Positions 41,722-50,693 are shown, numbered from the stretch's first letter. The stretch: DNA of 64,000 nucleotides from Amycolatopsis arida (GCF_900115565.1 NZ_FOWW01000001.1:501731-565730), one strand, 5' to 3'. Numbers and translations are program-made. The notes: generated from the sequence alone by a model not told the origin.

Positions 41722-42984
41722 ATGCGAACCGTGCTGCGTGGCGAGGGGTGGGTGCACTACGGGCAGATCTACGTCGAGAGCGGGGCGGACCACCCGGATC
41801 CGCACGCATGCTTCCGGGGGCAGGAGAACGGGCTGTGCGGCGCGGCGATGCCGGGAACGTTGTTCCTGATCACCGGCCTGCACACCGGGCATGTGGGGTT
41901 CGCGGTGGAGGTGCACGACGGACCACCGCCGGTGGACGAGGCCTGGGAGGAGGTCGTCGAGGCGTCGTTCCGACCGGTGGGGCCGGCCTCGCTGGTCACC
42001 TGGGGCGGGGAGCAGAGCTGGCCGCTCGGCCTGGAGCCGACCGACCACCGGGTTCGGTACTGCGGCACGCGCATGGACGAGGGCCGTGCACAGGACACCC
42101 GCACGATCGACGAGCCGGAGGTCGACCGGTATCTCCTCCAGTTCTGGCCGGCTCCTCCGGCACCGGATCGCGTGGTCGTGGTGACCAGCGGGACGGCCCA
42201 CTACTGGCACGGCGTCCCGCGCACGCTGCCGCCACCACCGAGCCCGGAGGAGAGGGCCGCGGCCGAGCGGCGGGCCCACGAGGAGCGGCGGCGCGAAGTC
42301 GAACGTGCCCGGCGGGAGGCCGAGGAACGCGCGTGGGGCGGACGGCTGCCCAGTGCGCGGCTTCGCGAGCTGCGGGGCAACGCACTGGCCGTGGCCCGGA
42401 TGGACCGGCCGCTCGTCGACGCCCTCGCCGAGGCGAACGCGGCCACCCAGCGGAAGGTCGCCCACTGGGTGACCCGGCGGGCCTGTACGGAAGCCCGGCT
42501 CACCGAGGTGCCGTGGATCGCCGCCGCCCTCGCGGCGATGGACCGGGGCGAGTCCCTGCCACCACCGTTCCACGACGAGCGGCGCGTCTGGGACCGGTTG
42601 CTCTCCGACCCGGCCGTCCCGCAGACCCTGGTGACCTCACCGGACGGCACCACGGACAACTGTCTCCAACAGGCGATGGCCTTCCCGGTGTTGTTCTCCG
42701 CGCACGAGCCGGACCCGCTGCGCGCCGCGGTGGACACGCTCTGGTCCGCGGTGGTCGCCTTCGGTCATGGGCGGCACCCCATCCTGTTCGCCGAGGTCCG
42801 GGAGGTGTTCCCGGACCTCGGAACACCGACGATGAGCACAGGGCGCGCCTTCAGTCCGGCAGCTCCAACAGGACCTTGCCGGTCACCCCCGCCTCGACCG
42901 CCGCGTGAGCCTCGGCCACGCGATCCAGCGGGAACCGCTGCTCGGGCAGCGCGGTCAACGCGTCAGCCCGCAACGCCGCGGTGA
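41722..42984 (+). CDS. Hypothetical protein, 420 residues
   Basis: Not recognised. Hydrophilic, no signal peptide or membrane segment. The N-terminal third has a compact aromatic/Gly pattern (HYGQIYVESG, GTLFLITGLHTGHVGFAVEVHD). A charged, Ala/Arg/Glu-rich helix that looks like a coiled coil spans about residues 205-250 (SPEERAAAERRAHEERRREV), followed by a helical domain rich in Trp/Ala. I prefer ATG 41722 (MRTVLRGEG), with GGGGGTGG upstream; GTG 41635 would add 29 residues. The C-terminus overlaps the convergent oxidoreductase by 134 bases, and codon use there becomes Pro/Arg-rich, so the true stop deserves a check. Confidence 0.6.
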   Translation: MRTVLRGEGWVHYGQIYVESGADHPDPHACFRGQENGLCGAAMPGTLFLITGLHTGHVGFAVEVHDGPPPVDEAWEEVVEASFRPVGPASLVTWGGEQSWPLGLEPTDHRVRYCGTRMDEGRAQDTRTIDEPEVDRYLLQFWPAPPAPDRVVVVTSGTAHYWHGVPRTLPPPPSPEERAAAERRAHEERRREVERARREAEERAWGGRLPSARLRELRGNALAVARMDRPLVDALAEANAATQRKVAHWVTRRACTEARLTEVPWIAAALAAMDRGESLPPPFHDERRVWDRLLSDPAVPQTLVTSPDGTTDNCLQQAMAFPVLFSAHEPDPLRAAVDTLWSAVVAFGHGRHPILFAEVREVFPDLGTPTMSTGRAFSPAAPTGPCRSPPPRPPREPRPRDPAGTAARAARSTRQPATPR

Positions 42985-43831
42985 TGTCCGCCGCGGCGCG
43001 GTCCAGCGCGTCGAGCGGCGCCCGGTAGAGGATCAGGAACCGGATCGTCGCGTCGAGGTACATCCAGGGCCGCACCGGGAGCTCGGCGACGGCACCGAGC
43101 GCGGAGTAGCACACGACCGTTCCGCCCGGCGCGAGCACGTCCTGGTCCAGTGCGGCGTTCGCCGGGAGGTTCACCTCGATCACCCGGTCCACCCCGTTCG
43201 GCGCGATCGACCGCACCTGCGCGGCGGCGTCCGGATCGCGGTAGTTCACCACGAGATCGGCCCCCGCCGCCTTCGCCGACCGCGCCTTGTCCGAAGTAGA
43301 CACAGTCGCGACGACGACGGCGCCGGCCCGGCGGGCGAGCTCGATGGCGAAGTGCCCGACCGACCCGGCACCACCGGAGACCAGCACGGTGGCCCCCTCG
43401 ATCGGGCCGTCGCCGAACAGCGCCCGGTGTGCGGTCATCGCCGGAATGCCCAGGCTCGCGGCCAACCCGGCGTCCACCCCGGCGGGCAGCGGCACGGCCT
43501 GCCGGGCCGGAACGGTCACCCACTCCGCGGCGGTGCCGTTCGGCCGCCCCGCGGCCGCCAGGTACACCCACACCCGCTGCCCGACCCGGTCACGGTCGAC
43601 ACCGTCGCCGACCGCGTCGATCACCCCCGCACCGTCGTGATGCGGCGTCACCACGTCGAACGGCATCCGCCTGCCCGCGCCCCCGGCTCGCGCCAGCACG
43701 TCGGTCGGGTTCACCCCGGAAATCCGCACCCGGACCCGGACCTCACCGGGTGCCGGCCGTGGCTCGTCCAACTCCTCGACCCGCAACACCTCGTCCGCCG
43801 GCCCCAGCCGGCGATAGGTCACCGCTCGCAT
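42851..43831 (-). CDS. Zinc-free quinone oxidoreductase-like MDR dehydrogenase
   Basis: 326 residues. MDR superfamily: GroES-like N-terminal domain (SGVNPTDVLARAG, HHDGAGVIDAVGDGV) and NADPH motif VLVSGGAGSVGHFAIELARRAGA. No structural-zinc cysteines, so of the QOR/Qor2 branch. Reduces quinones or enones with NADPH. ATG 43831 with AAGGTGAGG. Divergent from a LysR gene that probably controls it. Confidence 0.88.
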   Translation of the reverse strand: MRAVTYRRLGPADEVLRVEELDEPRPAPGEVRVRVRISGVNPTDVLARAGGAGRRMPFDVVTPHHDGAGVIDAVGDGVDRDRVGQRVWVYLAAAGRPNGTAAEWVTVPARQAVPLPAGVDAGLAASLGIPAMTAHRALFGDGPIEGATVLVSGGAGSVGHFAIELARRAGAVVVATVSTSDKARSAKAAGADLVVNYRDPDAAAQVRSIAPNGVDRVIEVNLPANAALDQDVLAPGGTVVCYSALGAVAELPVRPWMYLDATIRFLILYRAPLDALDRAAADITAALRADALTALPEQRFPLDRVAEAHAAVEAGVTGKVLLELPD

Positions 43832-43921
43832 GTCCCTCACCTTCTGCTCGGGACCATGCTTGCGCCCCCACCGCCGGCATGGGAAGTTACGTCTGACAAC
43901 CGGAACCGAAAGCTGGGCTTA

Positions 43922-44839
43922 ATGCTGGACCCGCGCCGACTTCGCACCTTCACCACCGTGGCGGCCGCGGGCTCCCTCGCCCGCGCCGCCGAGCAGCTCG
44001 CCTTCACCCCGCCGGCGGTGTCCCAGCAGATCGCCGCGCTCGAACGTGACCTCGGAACCACCCTCCTGGAACGCACCTCGCGCGGTGTGCGGCTGACCGA
44101 GGCCGGGCGGGCCCTGCTCGCCCTCGCCACCGACGTGCTGGCCCGCCTCGACGTGGCCGAGGCGACCATCAAGAACCTCGCTCGCGAGTATCTCGGCCCG
44201 CTGCGCGTGGCGGCCTTCACCAGCGCCGGGCGGACGCTGCTCCCCCGGGCGTTCACCACCCTGCGCGCACGGCACCCGCGGCTGCGGCTCTCGCTCACCG
44301 AGGTCGAGCCCCCGGACGCGCTCGACCTGCTCACCGCCGGCGACGTGGACATCGCGGTCGGCTTCAGCTACGACGGCGCGCCACAACCGGCGGTGCCGGC
44401 GGTGCGGGTGGCACGAATCGCGCGGGACCCGCTGCGTGTCGTGGTCCCGCCCGACCACCCACTCGCCGGCCGGAACTCCGTGGCACTGACGGAACTGGCC
44501 GACGAGCCATGGATCGTCGGGCAGCCGGGGGCCGTGTGCACCATGGCGACGCTGCACGCCTGCCACGGCGCCGGGTTCGAGCCACGGGTGCGGCTGAACC
44601 TCGGCGACTTCGCCACGGTGTGCGGCATGGTCGGCGCCGGGTTCGGCGTCGCGCTCGTTCCCGAGCTGGCGCTGCCGGCGCGCCCGCCCGAGGTCCGCGT
44701 GCTCCCGATCGCGGACGACCCACTCGCCCGGCACCTCTGGGTGGCGCACCGGCCGGCGCCGGAGCGCGAGCACGCCTCGCTGGTCACCGACGCGATCGCA
44801 CACCTCGCGGCGGCGGCCGGGACCACCGCGCCCCGCTGA
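43922..44839 (+). CDS. LysR-family regulator
   Basis: 305 residues. N-terminal winged HTH (LRTFTTVAAAGSLARAAEQLAFTPPAVSQQIAALERDLG) and periplasmic-binding-like effector domain (LLTAGDVDIAVGF, GFGVALVPELAL). Divergently paired with the quinone oxidoreductase gene, the usual arrangement for a LysR regulator and its target. ATG 43922. Confidence 0.9.
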   Translation: MLDPRRLRTFTTVAAAGSLARAAEQLAFTPPAVSQQIAALERDLGTTLLERTSRGVRLTEAGRALLALATDVLARLDVAEATIKNLAREYLGPLRVAAFTSAGRTLLPRAFTTLRARHPRLRLSLTEVEPPDALDLLTAGDVDIAVGFSYDGAPQPAVPAVRVARIARDPLRVVVPPDHPLAGRNSVALTELADEPWIVGQPGAVCTMATLHACHGAGFEPRVRLNLGDFATVCGMVGAGFGVALVPELALPARPPEVRVLPIADDPLARHLWVAHRPAPEREHASLVTDAIAHLAAAAGTTAPR

Positions 44840-44848
44840 CCGGCGTTG

Positions 44849-45220
44849 TCACTCGCGGGGCGGGAGCTGCTGGATCGCCCACTTGTTGCCGTCGGGGTCG
44901 GCGAAGAAGACGAACCTCCCCCACGGGTACTCCTGCACGTCGCTGACCTCGACGCCCCGGTCGCGCAGCTCGGCACGGGCGGCGTCGGCGTCCGACACGA
45001 CCAGCTGCAACCCCTGCACCGACCCGGGCGCGGCGTCGGTGACCCCCCTGCCGATGGCGATCGAGCACGCCGACCCGGGTGGGGTGAGCTGAACGAACCG
45101 GATCTCCTCGCTGACGGTGTGGTCGTGGTCGACGACGAAGCCGACCTGCTCGGCGTAGAACTTCTTCGCCCGGTCGACGTCGGTGACGGGCACCGCGACC
45201 AGCTCCAGCTTCAGGTCCAT
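44849..45220 (-). CDS. Glyoxalase/VOC superfamily protein
   Basis: 123 residues. betaalphabetabetabeta VOC fold: LVAVPVTDVDRAKKFYAEQVGF, LQLVVSDADAARAELRDRGVEV, FVFFADPDGNKWAIQQLP. Close in style to bleomycin-resistance/glyoxalase-like proteins; no specific substrate can be assigned. ATG 45220. Confidence 0.85.
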   Translation of the reverse strand: MDLKLELVAVPVTDVDRAKKFYAEQVGFVVDHDHTVSEEIRFVQLTPPGSACSIAIGRGVTDAAPGSVQGLQLVVSDADAARAELRDRGVEVSDVQEYPWGRFVFFADPDGNKWAIQQLPPRE

Positions 45221-45323
45221 GGCGTGTCCTTTCCGGAGATTCCCCACACGGCCCCTCGTCGGAGGCCTCGGAAAGGAACGCTAGCGGGCACCCCCGACAG
45301 TTTCGGGCCGCGCGGGCAAGGGG

Positions 45324-45563
45324 TCAGTGGCCGGGACGGCGGCGGCGCTCGTCCTCGTCCCGCTCGCGCGGCGACCTGGGGCGGTAGTCCTCGGCGTCCC
45401 ACGCCACCGGCTGCGTGCCCATCGCACCCCGGCCGCGGCGCTCGAGCCACCCCGGCATGAGGATCCTCCGCGTGCCACCACGCCGCGCGTCCCGCCGGTC
45501 GACGATCGCCGCCACCACGAGCAGCAGCACGAGAACCCCCACCACCCAGATCCACCACGCCAT
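45324..45563 (-). CDS. Small single-pass membrane protein
   Basis: 79 residues. One strongly hydrophobic N-terminal helix (WWIWVVGVLVLLLVVAAIVD) then a basic and finally highly charged tail (RERDEDERRRR). Topology probably N-out, tail in the cytoplasm. No family recognised. Confidence 0.6.
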   Translation of the reverse strand: MAWWIWVVGVLVLLLVVAAIVDRRDARRGGTRRILMPGWLERRGRGAMGTQPVAWDAEDYRPRSPRERDEDERRRRPGH

Positions 45564-45612
45564 CTCACCGCGCTCCCGTCATCTCGTCCCACCCACGTCG
45601 AAACCCACAAAC

Positions 45613-46590
45613 CTACCGGGTCGGGGCGCGCAGGGCGCCGTCCAGGTCGGCGGGGGCCTCCGGGTGGTCGGCCCACCAACCGGCGTGGTCCGGATTCCGG
45701 CCGATCACCGACGCGCAGGCCGCGGCGGCGCACCGGTACACCTCCCCCGCCCGACCGGCCAGCACCCCGTCCACGCGCACCGCGAGAACCAGCGGCGCCA
45801 CCAGCGGCCCGGCCAGTGGGCGCAGCACCACGTCGGCGGTCGCGGGGGCGGTCGGGGCGGCGAAGCACACGGCGCCCCGCTCGACCAGCGACCACGCGGC
45901 CGCGCCGTCGTCGACCCGGTGCGTGCGTCGCGGCACGAAACCGGCCGCCGCGCATACCGCCCGCCGCGGCGGGCGCAGCCCGTTCCGCTCGTCGAGCGGC
46001 ACCACCCAGTCGCGGTCGGCGAGCTCGCGCAGCTCGACCTCCGCGCGCCTGGCCAGCGGGTCGTGCGCGGCGAGGGCCACGAACTGCGGTTCGTCGACCA
46101 GCGGGAACACTTCCACGTCCGGAAGGGACGTTTCCGTTCCGCGCTCCAGCACGGCCACCTGCACCCGCCCGGCGGCGAGCTCGTCCCACAGCCGCGCCGA
46201 CGACACCACCGTCCTGGTCCGCACGCCACCCACTGGCAGGCACCCGCGCAGCCGGGCCGCCAGCCGGCCGACGAACGAGGCCGGCACCGCGCCGACCACC
46301 ACCGGCTCCCGCTCCTCCGCGCGCGCCTGGTCGCGGGCGAGGTCGACCAGCTGCTCCACGTCGTCGAGCACGGTCCGCGCCGTGCCCACCACGTGCCGAC
46401 CCAGCGCGGTGAGCGTGCTCCCCGTCGAGCTGCGCTCGAACAACGTGCCGCCCATGATCGTCTCGAGGCACCGGAGCTGCGCGCTGAGCGCCGGCTGGGT
46501 CAACCCCAGCCGCGCGGCTGCCCTGGTCAGGCTGCCCGTCTCGGCGATGGCGCAGACCGTGCGCAGGTGTCGCAGTTCCAACTCCGCCAT
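45613..46590 (-). CDS. LysR-family regulator
   Basis: 325 residues. HTH LRHLRTVCAIAETGSLTRAAARLGLTQPALSAQLRCLE with an effector domain. The C-terminal region is less typical and Ala/Arg-rich. No divergent partner: its upstream neighbour (46753) ends toward it, so the target is unclear. ATG 46590. Confidence 0.88.
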   Translation of the reverse strand: MAELELRHLRTVCAIAETGSLTRAAARLGLTQPALSAQLRCLETIMGGTLFERSSTGSTLTALGRHVVGTARTVLDDVEQLVDLARDQARAEEREPVVVGAVPASFVGRLAARLRGCLPVGGVRTRTVVSSARLWDELAAGRVQVAVLERGTETSLPDVEVFPLVDEPQFVALAAHDPLARRAEVELRELADRDWVVPLDERNGLRPPRRAVCAAAGFVPRRTHRVDDGAAAWSLVERGAVCFAAPTAPATADVVLRPLAGPLVAPLVLAVRVDGVLAGRAGEVYRCAAAACASVIGRNPDHAGWWADHPEAPADLDGALRAPTR

Positions 46591-46752
46591 AACCCGAGTT
46601 GATACCCCGCGCTCGCGAGGGCCGACCAGCGCCAAAAGTTGGTGATCCCGACAAATCCCCCGCCCCGCCCGGCCCACCGCGAGTGCTCCCCTACCGCGCG
46701 GGCTTCGCCCACCGTCGCGCTGCGGGGCCTTGGTGGTACGGCTGGGGGCGGG

Positions 46753-47811
46753 TCAGCGGGCGAACCGCTCGTCGAGGAACCGGTCGATGTAGGTCCAGGT
46801 CGTGGCGCGGGCGCGGCGACCGGTGAGCACGCCGAGATGTCCACCCGGCGCCACCTCGAAGCGCACCGAAGGGGCGTTCTCCAGCAGCCCCACCAGGCGC
46901 TCCACGGCCGGGCGCGGCGCGATCCCGTCCCCCTCGCCGGCGATCACCAGCGCCGGCACCTTCACCCCGGACAGCGCGATGATCCGCCCGCCGAGGTCCA
47001 CGGTGCCCTCGGCGAGGTCGTTCGCCCGGAAGAACCGGTGGTAGAGCTGACCGAACGTGCGCCCGGGGTAGGCGACCATGTTGTCCATGAAGTGGTCGAC
47101 CGCCTCGATCTGGGCGAGGAAGTCACGGTCGTCCAGGTTCTTCAGGATCGCCAGCGGCTTGGTGATCTCCTTGTCGATCCCGGTCGCTCGGAACACCCGG
47201 CTCACCACGTAGGACGGTGCTCCGCCGAGCAGCCGGTAGAACGGCGTCAGCAGGTAGCCGCCGGTGATGTCGACCAGCGGCCGGAACGGCGCGACCAGCG
47301 GGATCGCGGTGAAGTCCACCGGCGAGGCGACCGTGACGATCGACTCTACCGGCAGGTCCGACTGGTCGGCGGTGGTGAGCAGGGAGAAGATCCCGCCGAG
47401 GCACCACGCGACCAGGTGCACGCCCTGCCCGCCCGCGTCCTCGCTCGCCCTGCGGATCGCCCGGGGCAGCACCTCGTCGATCCAGTGCTCGACGCCGAGC
47501 CGCCGGTCGGAGAACGCCACGTTGCCGTAGTCGACCAGGTAGGTTCGCCGGCCGCCGTCCACCAGGTGCTCGGCGAGGCTGCACCCGCGGCGCAGGTCGA
47601 AGCACAGCGCCGGCGCGGCCAGCGGGGGCACCAGCAACACGGGCGGTCCCGACGATGGCGCCTCGCCCGGCGCCATCCGGTACACCGAGCGGTTGGGGCC
47701 CTGGTCGATCAGCACGCGGGGCATGGGCCGCAGGTCGGCGACGCCTCCACCGAGCACCTTGGCCACCACGTTCGACGCCGCGGCGGCCAGCCGTGCCGGT
47801 GGCGAGCCCAT
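46753..47811 (-). CDS. PhaC-like alpha/beta hydrolase
   Basis: 352 residues. Resembles the class III/PhaC-type polyhydroxyalkanoate synthase fold: YLVDYGNVAFSDRRLGVEHWIDEVLPRAI and the nucleophile loop LVAWCLGGIFSLL with Cys in the G/A-x-C-x-G box, then VPALVIAGEGDGIAP and the catalytic His region PGGHLGVLTG. Could be a short PHA synthase-like acyltransferase or an alpha/beta hydrolase using Cys; class I PhaC proteins are near 560 residues, so this is short. Start 47811, with GAAGGGAGG upstream. Confidence 0.78.
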   Translation of the reverse strand: MGSPPARLAAAASNVVAKVLGGGVADLRPMPRVLIDQGPNRSVYRMAPGEAPSSGPPVLLVPPLAAPALCFDLRRGCSLAEHLVDGGRRTYLVDYGNVAFSDRRLGVEHWIDEVLPRAIRRASEDAGGQGVHLVAWCLGGIFSLLTTADQSDLPVESIVTVASPVDFTAIPLVAPFRPLVDITGGYLLTPFYRLLGGAPSYVVSRVFRATGIDKEITKPLAILKNLDDRDFLAQIEAVDHFMDNMVAYPGRTFGQLYHRFFRANDLAEGTVDLGGRIIALSGVKVPALVIAGEGDGIAPRPAVERLVGLLENAPSVRFEVAPGGHLGVLTGRRARATTWTYIDRFLDERFAR

Positions 47812-47909
47812 CGCCGCCCTCCCTTCCGCTGCGTCCCGTCCGGAAGCATCCTGCCCGCTGGAAGGGCGGCACTCAAGCCGCTGTCTACATCGGACGTCGG
47901 TGGCGCGGG

Positions 47910-48776
47910 TCACCCCCGCTCGGCGTCCGCGGCCGGCGCGCTCTCCGCGGCCCGCGCCTCGTAGCCGGCCCGCGCGCTGGAGTGCGCGGCGGAGAGCAGG
48001 ATCTGGTCGCCGCCGAGGGTGTGGGCGACCCACTCGCCGGCCGAGCGCGGCAGCAACCGGACGATCCGCTCCATCACGCTGAGTGTCGCGGGCACGAACA
48101 CGTCGAACCTCGGCCGGCGCAGGACGTCGACGATGGCCGCGGCCACCTCCTCGGGGAGCACCGACTTGATCAGCTTGGCCTCGCCGATGCCGGCGGCCAG
48201 CTCGGTGCGCACCACGGCGGGCATCACGCAGGAGACCTCGACGCCGGTGCCGCGCAGCTCCAGCCGCACGGACTCGGACAGCCCCACCACCCCGTGCTTC
48301 GTGGCGCAGTAGGTGGCCCCGCCGGGGAAGCCCGCCCTGCCGGCCATCGACGCGACGTTGACGATGTGCCCGGTGCCCCGCGGCCGCATCCGCCGGACCG
48401 CCTCGCGGGTGCCGTGGATCACGGCGTGCAGGTTGATCTCCAGCTGCCGCCGGGTCTTGGCGTCGTCCTCCTCCTCGAGGGTGCCGAGCGGCATGATGCC
48501 GGCGTTGTTGATCAGCACGTCGATCGGCCCACGGCGGCGCTCCACCTCGTCGAGGAACGCGGTGAAGCCGGCGATGTCGGTGACGTCGAGTGGCAGGGCG
48601 AGGGTGTCGCCGCCGACCTCGGCCGCGGTCTTCTCCGCCAGCACCTGGTCCAGGTCGCCGATCACCACCTTGGCACCCGCGCGGACCAGGGCCGCGGCGG
48701 TCCTCGCCCCGATGCCCTGTGCCCCACCGGTCACCACGACCACCAGCTCGCGCAGCGAGCGCCGTTGCCGTCCCAT
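47910..48776 (-). CDS. Short-chain dehydrogenase/reductase
   Basis: 288 residues. Classical SDR: VVVVTGGAQGIGARTA cofactor loop, NNAGIMPLG, Ser in VASMAGRAGF and the YxxxK pair YCATK. A 30-40-residue C-terminal extension (LPRSAGEWVAHTLGGD...) resembles mycobacterial SDRs acting on lipophilic substrates. Upstream palindrome at 48803-48819 suggests repressor control. Confidence 0.9.
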   Translation of the reverse strand: MGRQRRSLRELVVVVTGGAQGIGARTAAALVRAGAKVVIGDLDQVLAEKTAAEVGGDTLALPLDVTDIAGFTAFLDEVERRRGPIDVLINNAGIMPLGTLEEEDDAKTRRQLEINLHAVIHGTREAVRRMRPRGTGHIVNVASMAGRAGFPGGATYCATKHGVVGLSESVRLELRGTGVEVSCVMPAVVRTELAAGIGEAKLIKSVLPEEVAAAIVDVLRRPRFDVFVPATLSVMERIVRLLPRSAGEWVAHTLGGDQILLSAAHSSARAGYEARAAESAPAADAERG

Positions 48777-48802
48777 TCCCCGGCTCCCTTCACCGTCGCA
48801 CT

Positions 48803-48819
48803 GTTGGCAGTGTGCCAAC
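48803..48819. promoter_or_regulatory. Inverted repeat upstream of the SDR gene
   Basis: GTTGGCA-GTG-TGCCAAC, 27 bases upstream of the SDR start; TetR-type operator form. A second hairpin (AGACCCC 48854-48860 with GGGGTCT 48869-48875) lies just past the SMR stop and may terminate it. Confidence 0.55.
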
Positions 48820-48887
48820 TGGTTCATGATGACGCGGAACCGGCGCCGGCACCAGACCCCGCCAGGGGGGGGTCTCGGTGAACTCTG

Positions 48888-49146
48888 TCAATGGGTCGCG
48901 GCGGCACCGAGCTCCAGGGCCAGCACGCCGCCGATGACCAGCACGATGCCACCCACCTGCACCAGCGTCATCCGATCCCCGAGCGCGACCACGCCGATCA
49001 CCGCGACCAGCGCGACCCCGACCGCCGCCCAGATCCCGTACGCGACGCCGATCGTCATCCCGCGCTCCAGGGCGAACGACAGCAGCACGTACGCGCCGAG
49101 CACGCCCACCACGGCCACCGCGGACGGCACCACCTTGCTGAACCCC
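48888..49146 (-). pseudogene. 3' part of an SMR efflux gene interrupted by the IS
   Basis: 85 codons from GFSKVVPSAVAVVGV to the stop at 48888, holding TM2-TM4 of a small multidrug resistance protein (GMTIGVAYGIWAAVG is the family core). The 5' part lies beyond the insertion, at 50602-50670. The joined protein would be about 109 residues, normal for SMR/EmrE/QacE proteins. Confidence 0.85.
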
Positions 49147-49373
49147 GTTACCTTTTTCGTAGCTCCTGATCAAGGAGTCGTGGTCGCCAGGTCCGGCATG
49201 ACTGATGCCCCCAGTCGCACGCATGATCCGGGGGGTGGTGTCACCGGACCTGGTGGCATCGCCGGACCGCTGATAGGGACACGGCCGCCCGCCGGGCAGG
49301 TCTCGTCGTAACGTGGTTGCCGGCCGTCGATGCCTGACCGGTGACCACCCGCGACGGACGAACGGCATGACAG
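49147..49373 (+). ncRNA. Candidate bridge RNA region of the IS110 element
   Basis: 227 bases with no ORF between the left end and the transposase, where IS110-group elements encode their bridge RNA. ATAGGGACAC (49273-49282) is identical to the right-end sequence at 50588-50597, as expected for a donor-binding guide. GTAAC (49308-49312) is complementary to the first five bases of the left end (GTTAC). Several local hairpins can form, for example CTCCT-GATCA-AGGAG near 49163-49177. Target guides could not be assigned with confidence. Confidence 0.5.
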
Positions 49374-50580
49374 ATGACCAGCGGTTACCAGGTGTTTCTC
49401 GGCCTGGATGTCGGCAAGGGTGAGCACCACGCCGTCGGCCTGGACCCTGCCGGGAAGCGGCTACACGACGGGCCGCTGCCCAACAGCGAGCCGAAGCTGC
49501 GAGCGCTGTTCGACAAACTTGCCGCGCACGGCCCCCTGCTGGTGGTGGTCGATCAACCGGCCACGATCGGCGCGCTGCCGGTCGCGGTGGCCCGCGCGGC
49601 AGGCCACCGGGTGGCGTACCTGCCCGGCCTGGCCATGCGTCGCATCGCCGACCTCTATCCGGGCCGGGCGAAAACCGATGCCCGGGACGCATTCGTCATC
49701 GCCGACGCGGCGCGCTCGCTGCCGCACACGCTGCGCCCGGTGGACGTCGGCGACGACGCCCTGGCCGAGCTGGACGTGCTGGTCGGCTTCGACGACGACC
49801 TCGCCGGCGAAGCCACCCGGATCGCCAACCGCATCCGCGGCCTGCTCACCGGCGTCCACCCCGCCCTGGAACGCGCCATCGGCCCGAAGATCAGTCACCC
49901 GGCAGTGCTGGAGATCCTGTCCCGATGCGGCGGCCCGACCGGCATCCGCGCCGCCGGTCGCCGCAAGCTGACCACGATCGCCACCGCACACGCACCGAGG
50001 ATGGGGGACAAACTGGTCGCGGCGATCCTGGCCGCCCTGGAGGAGCAGACCGTCGTCGTCCCGGGAACGACTGCGGCGAACACCGTGCTGCCCCGCCTGG
50101 CCGACAGCCTGAAAACCGTCCTCCTGCAACGCAAACAGGTCGCCGCCGAGGTCGAAGGGATACTCGATGCACACCCTCTCGCCGGGGTCCTGACCTCGAT
50201 GCCCGGCATCGGCGTCAGGACCGCAGCCCGCATCCTGCTGGAGATCGGCGACGCCACGGGCTTCAAGACCTCCGGTCACCTGGCCGCCTACGCCGGCATC
50301 GCCCCGGTCACCCGCAGTTCAGGCTCCTCGATCAAGGGCGAACACCCGGCCCCGCACCGGCAACCGCAAACTCAAACGGGCGTTCTTCCTCGCAGCGTTC
50401 GCCGCCTTGTCCGACCCAACCAGCAGAGCCTACTACCAGCGAAAACGTGACCAGGGGAAGAAGCACAACGCCGCACTGATCTGCCTGGCCCGGCGCCGCT
50501 GCGACGTCCTGTTCGCCATGCTCCGCAACAAGACTCACTACCGCCACCCCGAGACCACACCCGCCCCGGTTGCGGCTTGA
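49374..50580 (+). pseudogene. IS110-family transposase with a frameshift
   Basis: DEDD RuvC-like N-terminal domain (FLGLDVGKGEHHAVGLD, VVVDQPA, KTDARDAFVIAD) and C-terminal Transposase_20 domain (LTSMPGIGVRTAARILLEIGD). The frame is intact to about 50349. At the run CCCC (50350-50353) one extra base shifts it; the correct continuation (RTGNRKLKRAFFLAAFAAL to VAA stop) is in the other frame and ends at 50580. The full-length protein would be about 401 residues. As written, translation goes off at codon 326 into an unrelated tail. Confidence 0.8.
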
Positions 50581-50601
50581 CAACCACATAGGGACACCCC
50601 C

Positions 50602-50670
50602 CGAGAAGCGGGTGGCCATCGCCCCGATCAACTCGGAGAGGATCGCGCCCACCAAGAAGACGTAGGCCAC
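50602..50670 (-). pseudogene. 5' part of the interrupted SMR gene
   Basis: GTG 50670 with AGGAGG six bases upstream, reading VAYVFLVGAILSELIGAM then ATRFS (23 codons, TM1 with the essential Glu of SMR pumps in SEL). Broken by the IS after Ser23. Confidence 0.85.
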
Positions 50671-50693
50671 GGCCACCTCCTGGCACAACATTT

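Larger units (their letters stand above)
49147..50600 (+). mobile_element. IS110-family insertion element, about 1.45 kb, inside the SMR gene
   Basis: Boundaries are set by the exact break in the SMR reading frame: the left flank ends GAACCCC (49140-49146) and the right flank resumes at CGAGAA (50602). A short C-run at both ends leaves a few bases uncertain. No terminal inverted repeats, as expected of IS110. Layout: non-coding left end (49147-49373), transposase (49374-50580), short right end. The transposase has the DEDD-type start GLDVGKGEHH and the Transposase_20 region with conserved Ser (YAGIAPVTRSSGSS). Confidence 0.88.
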
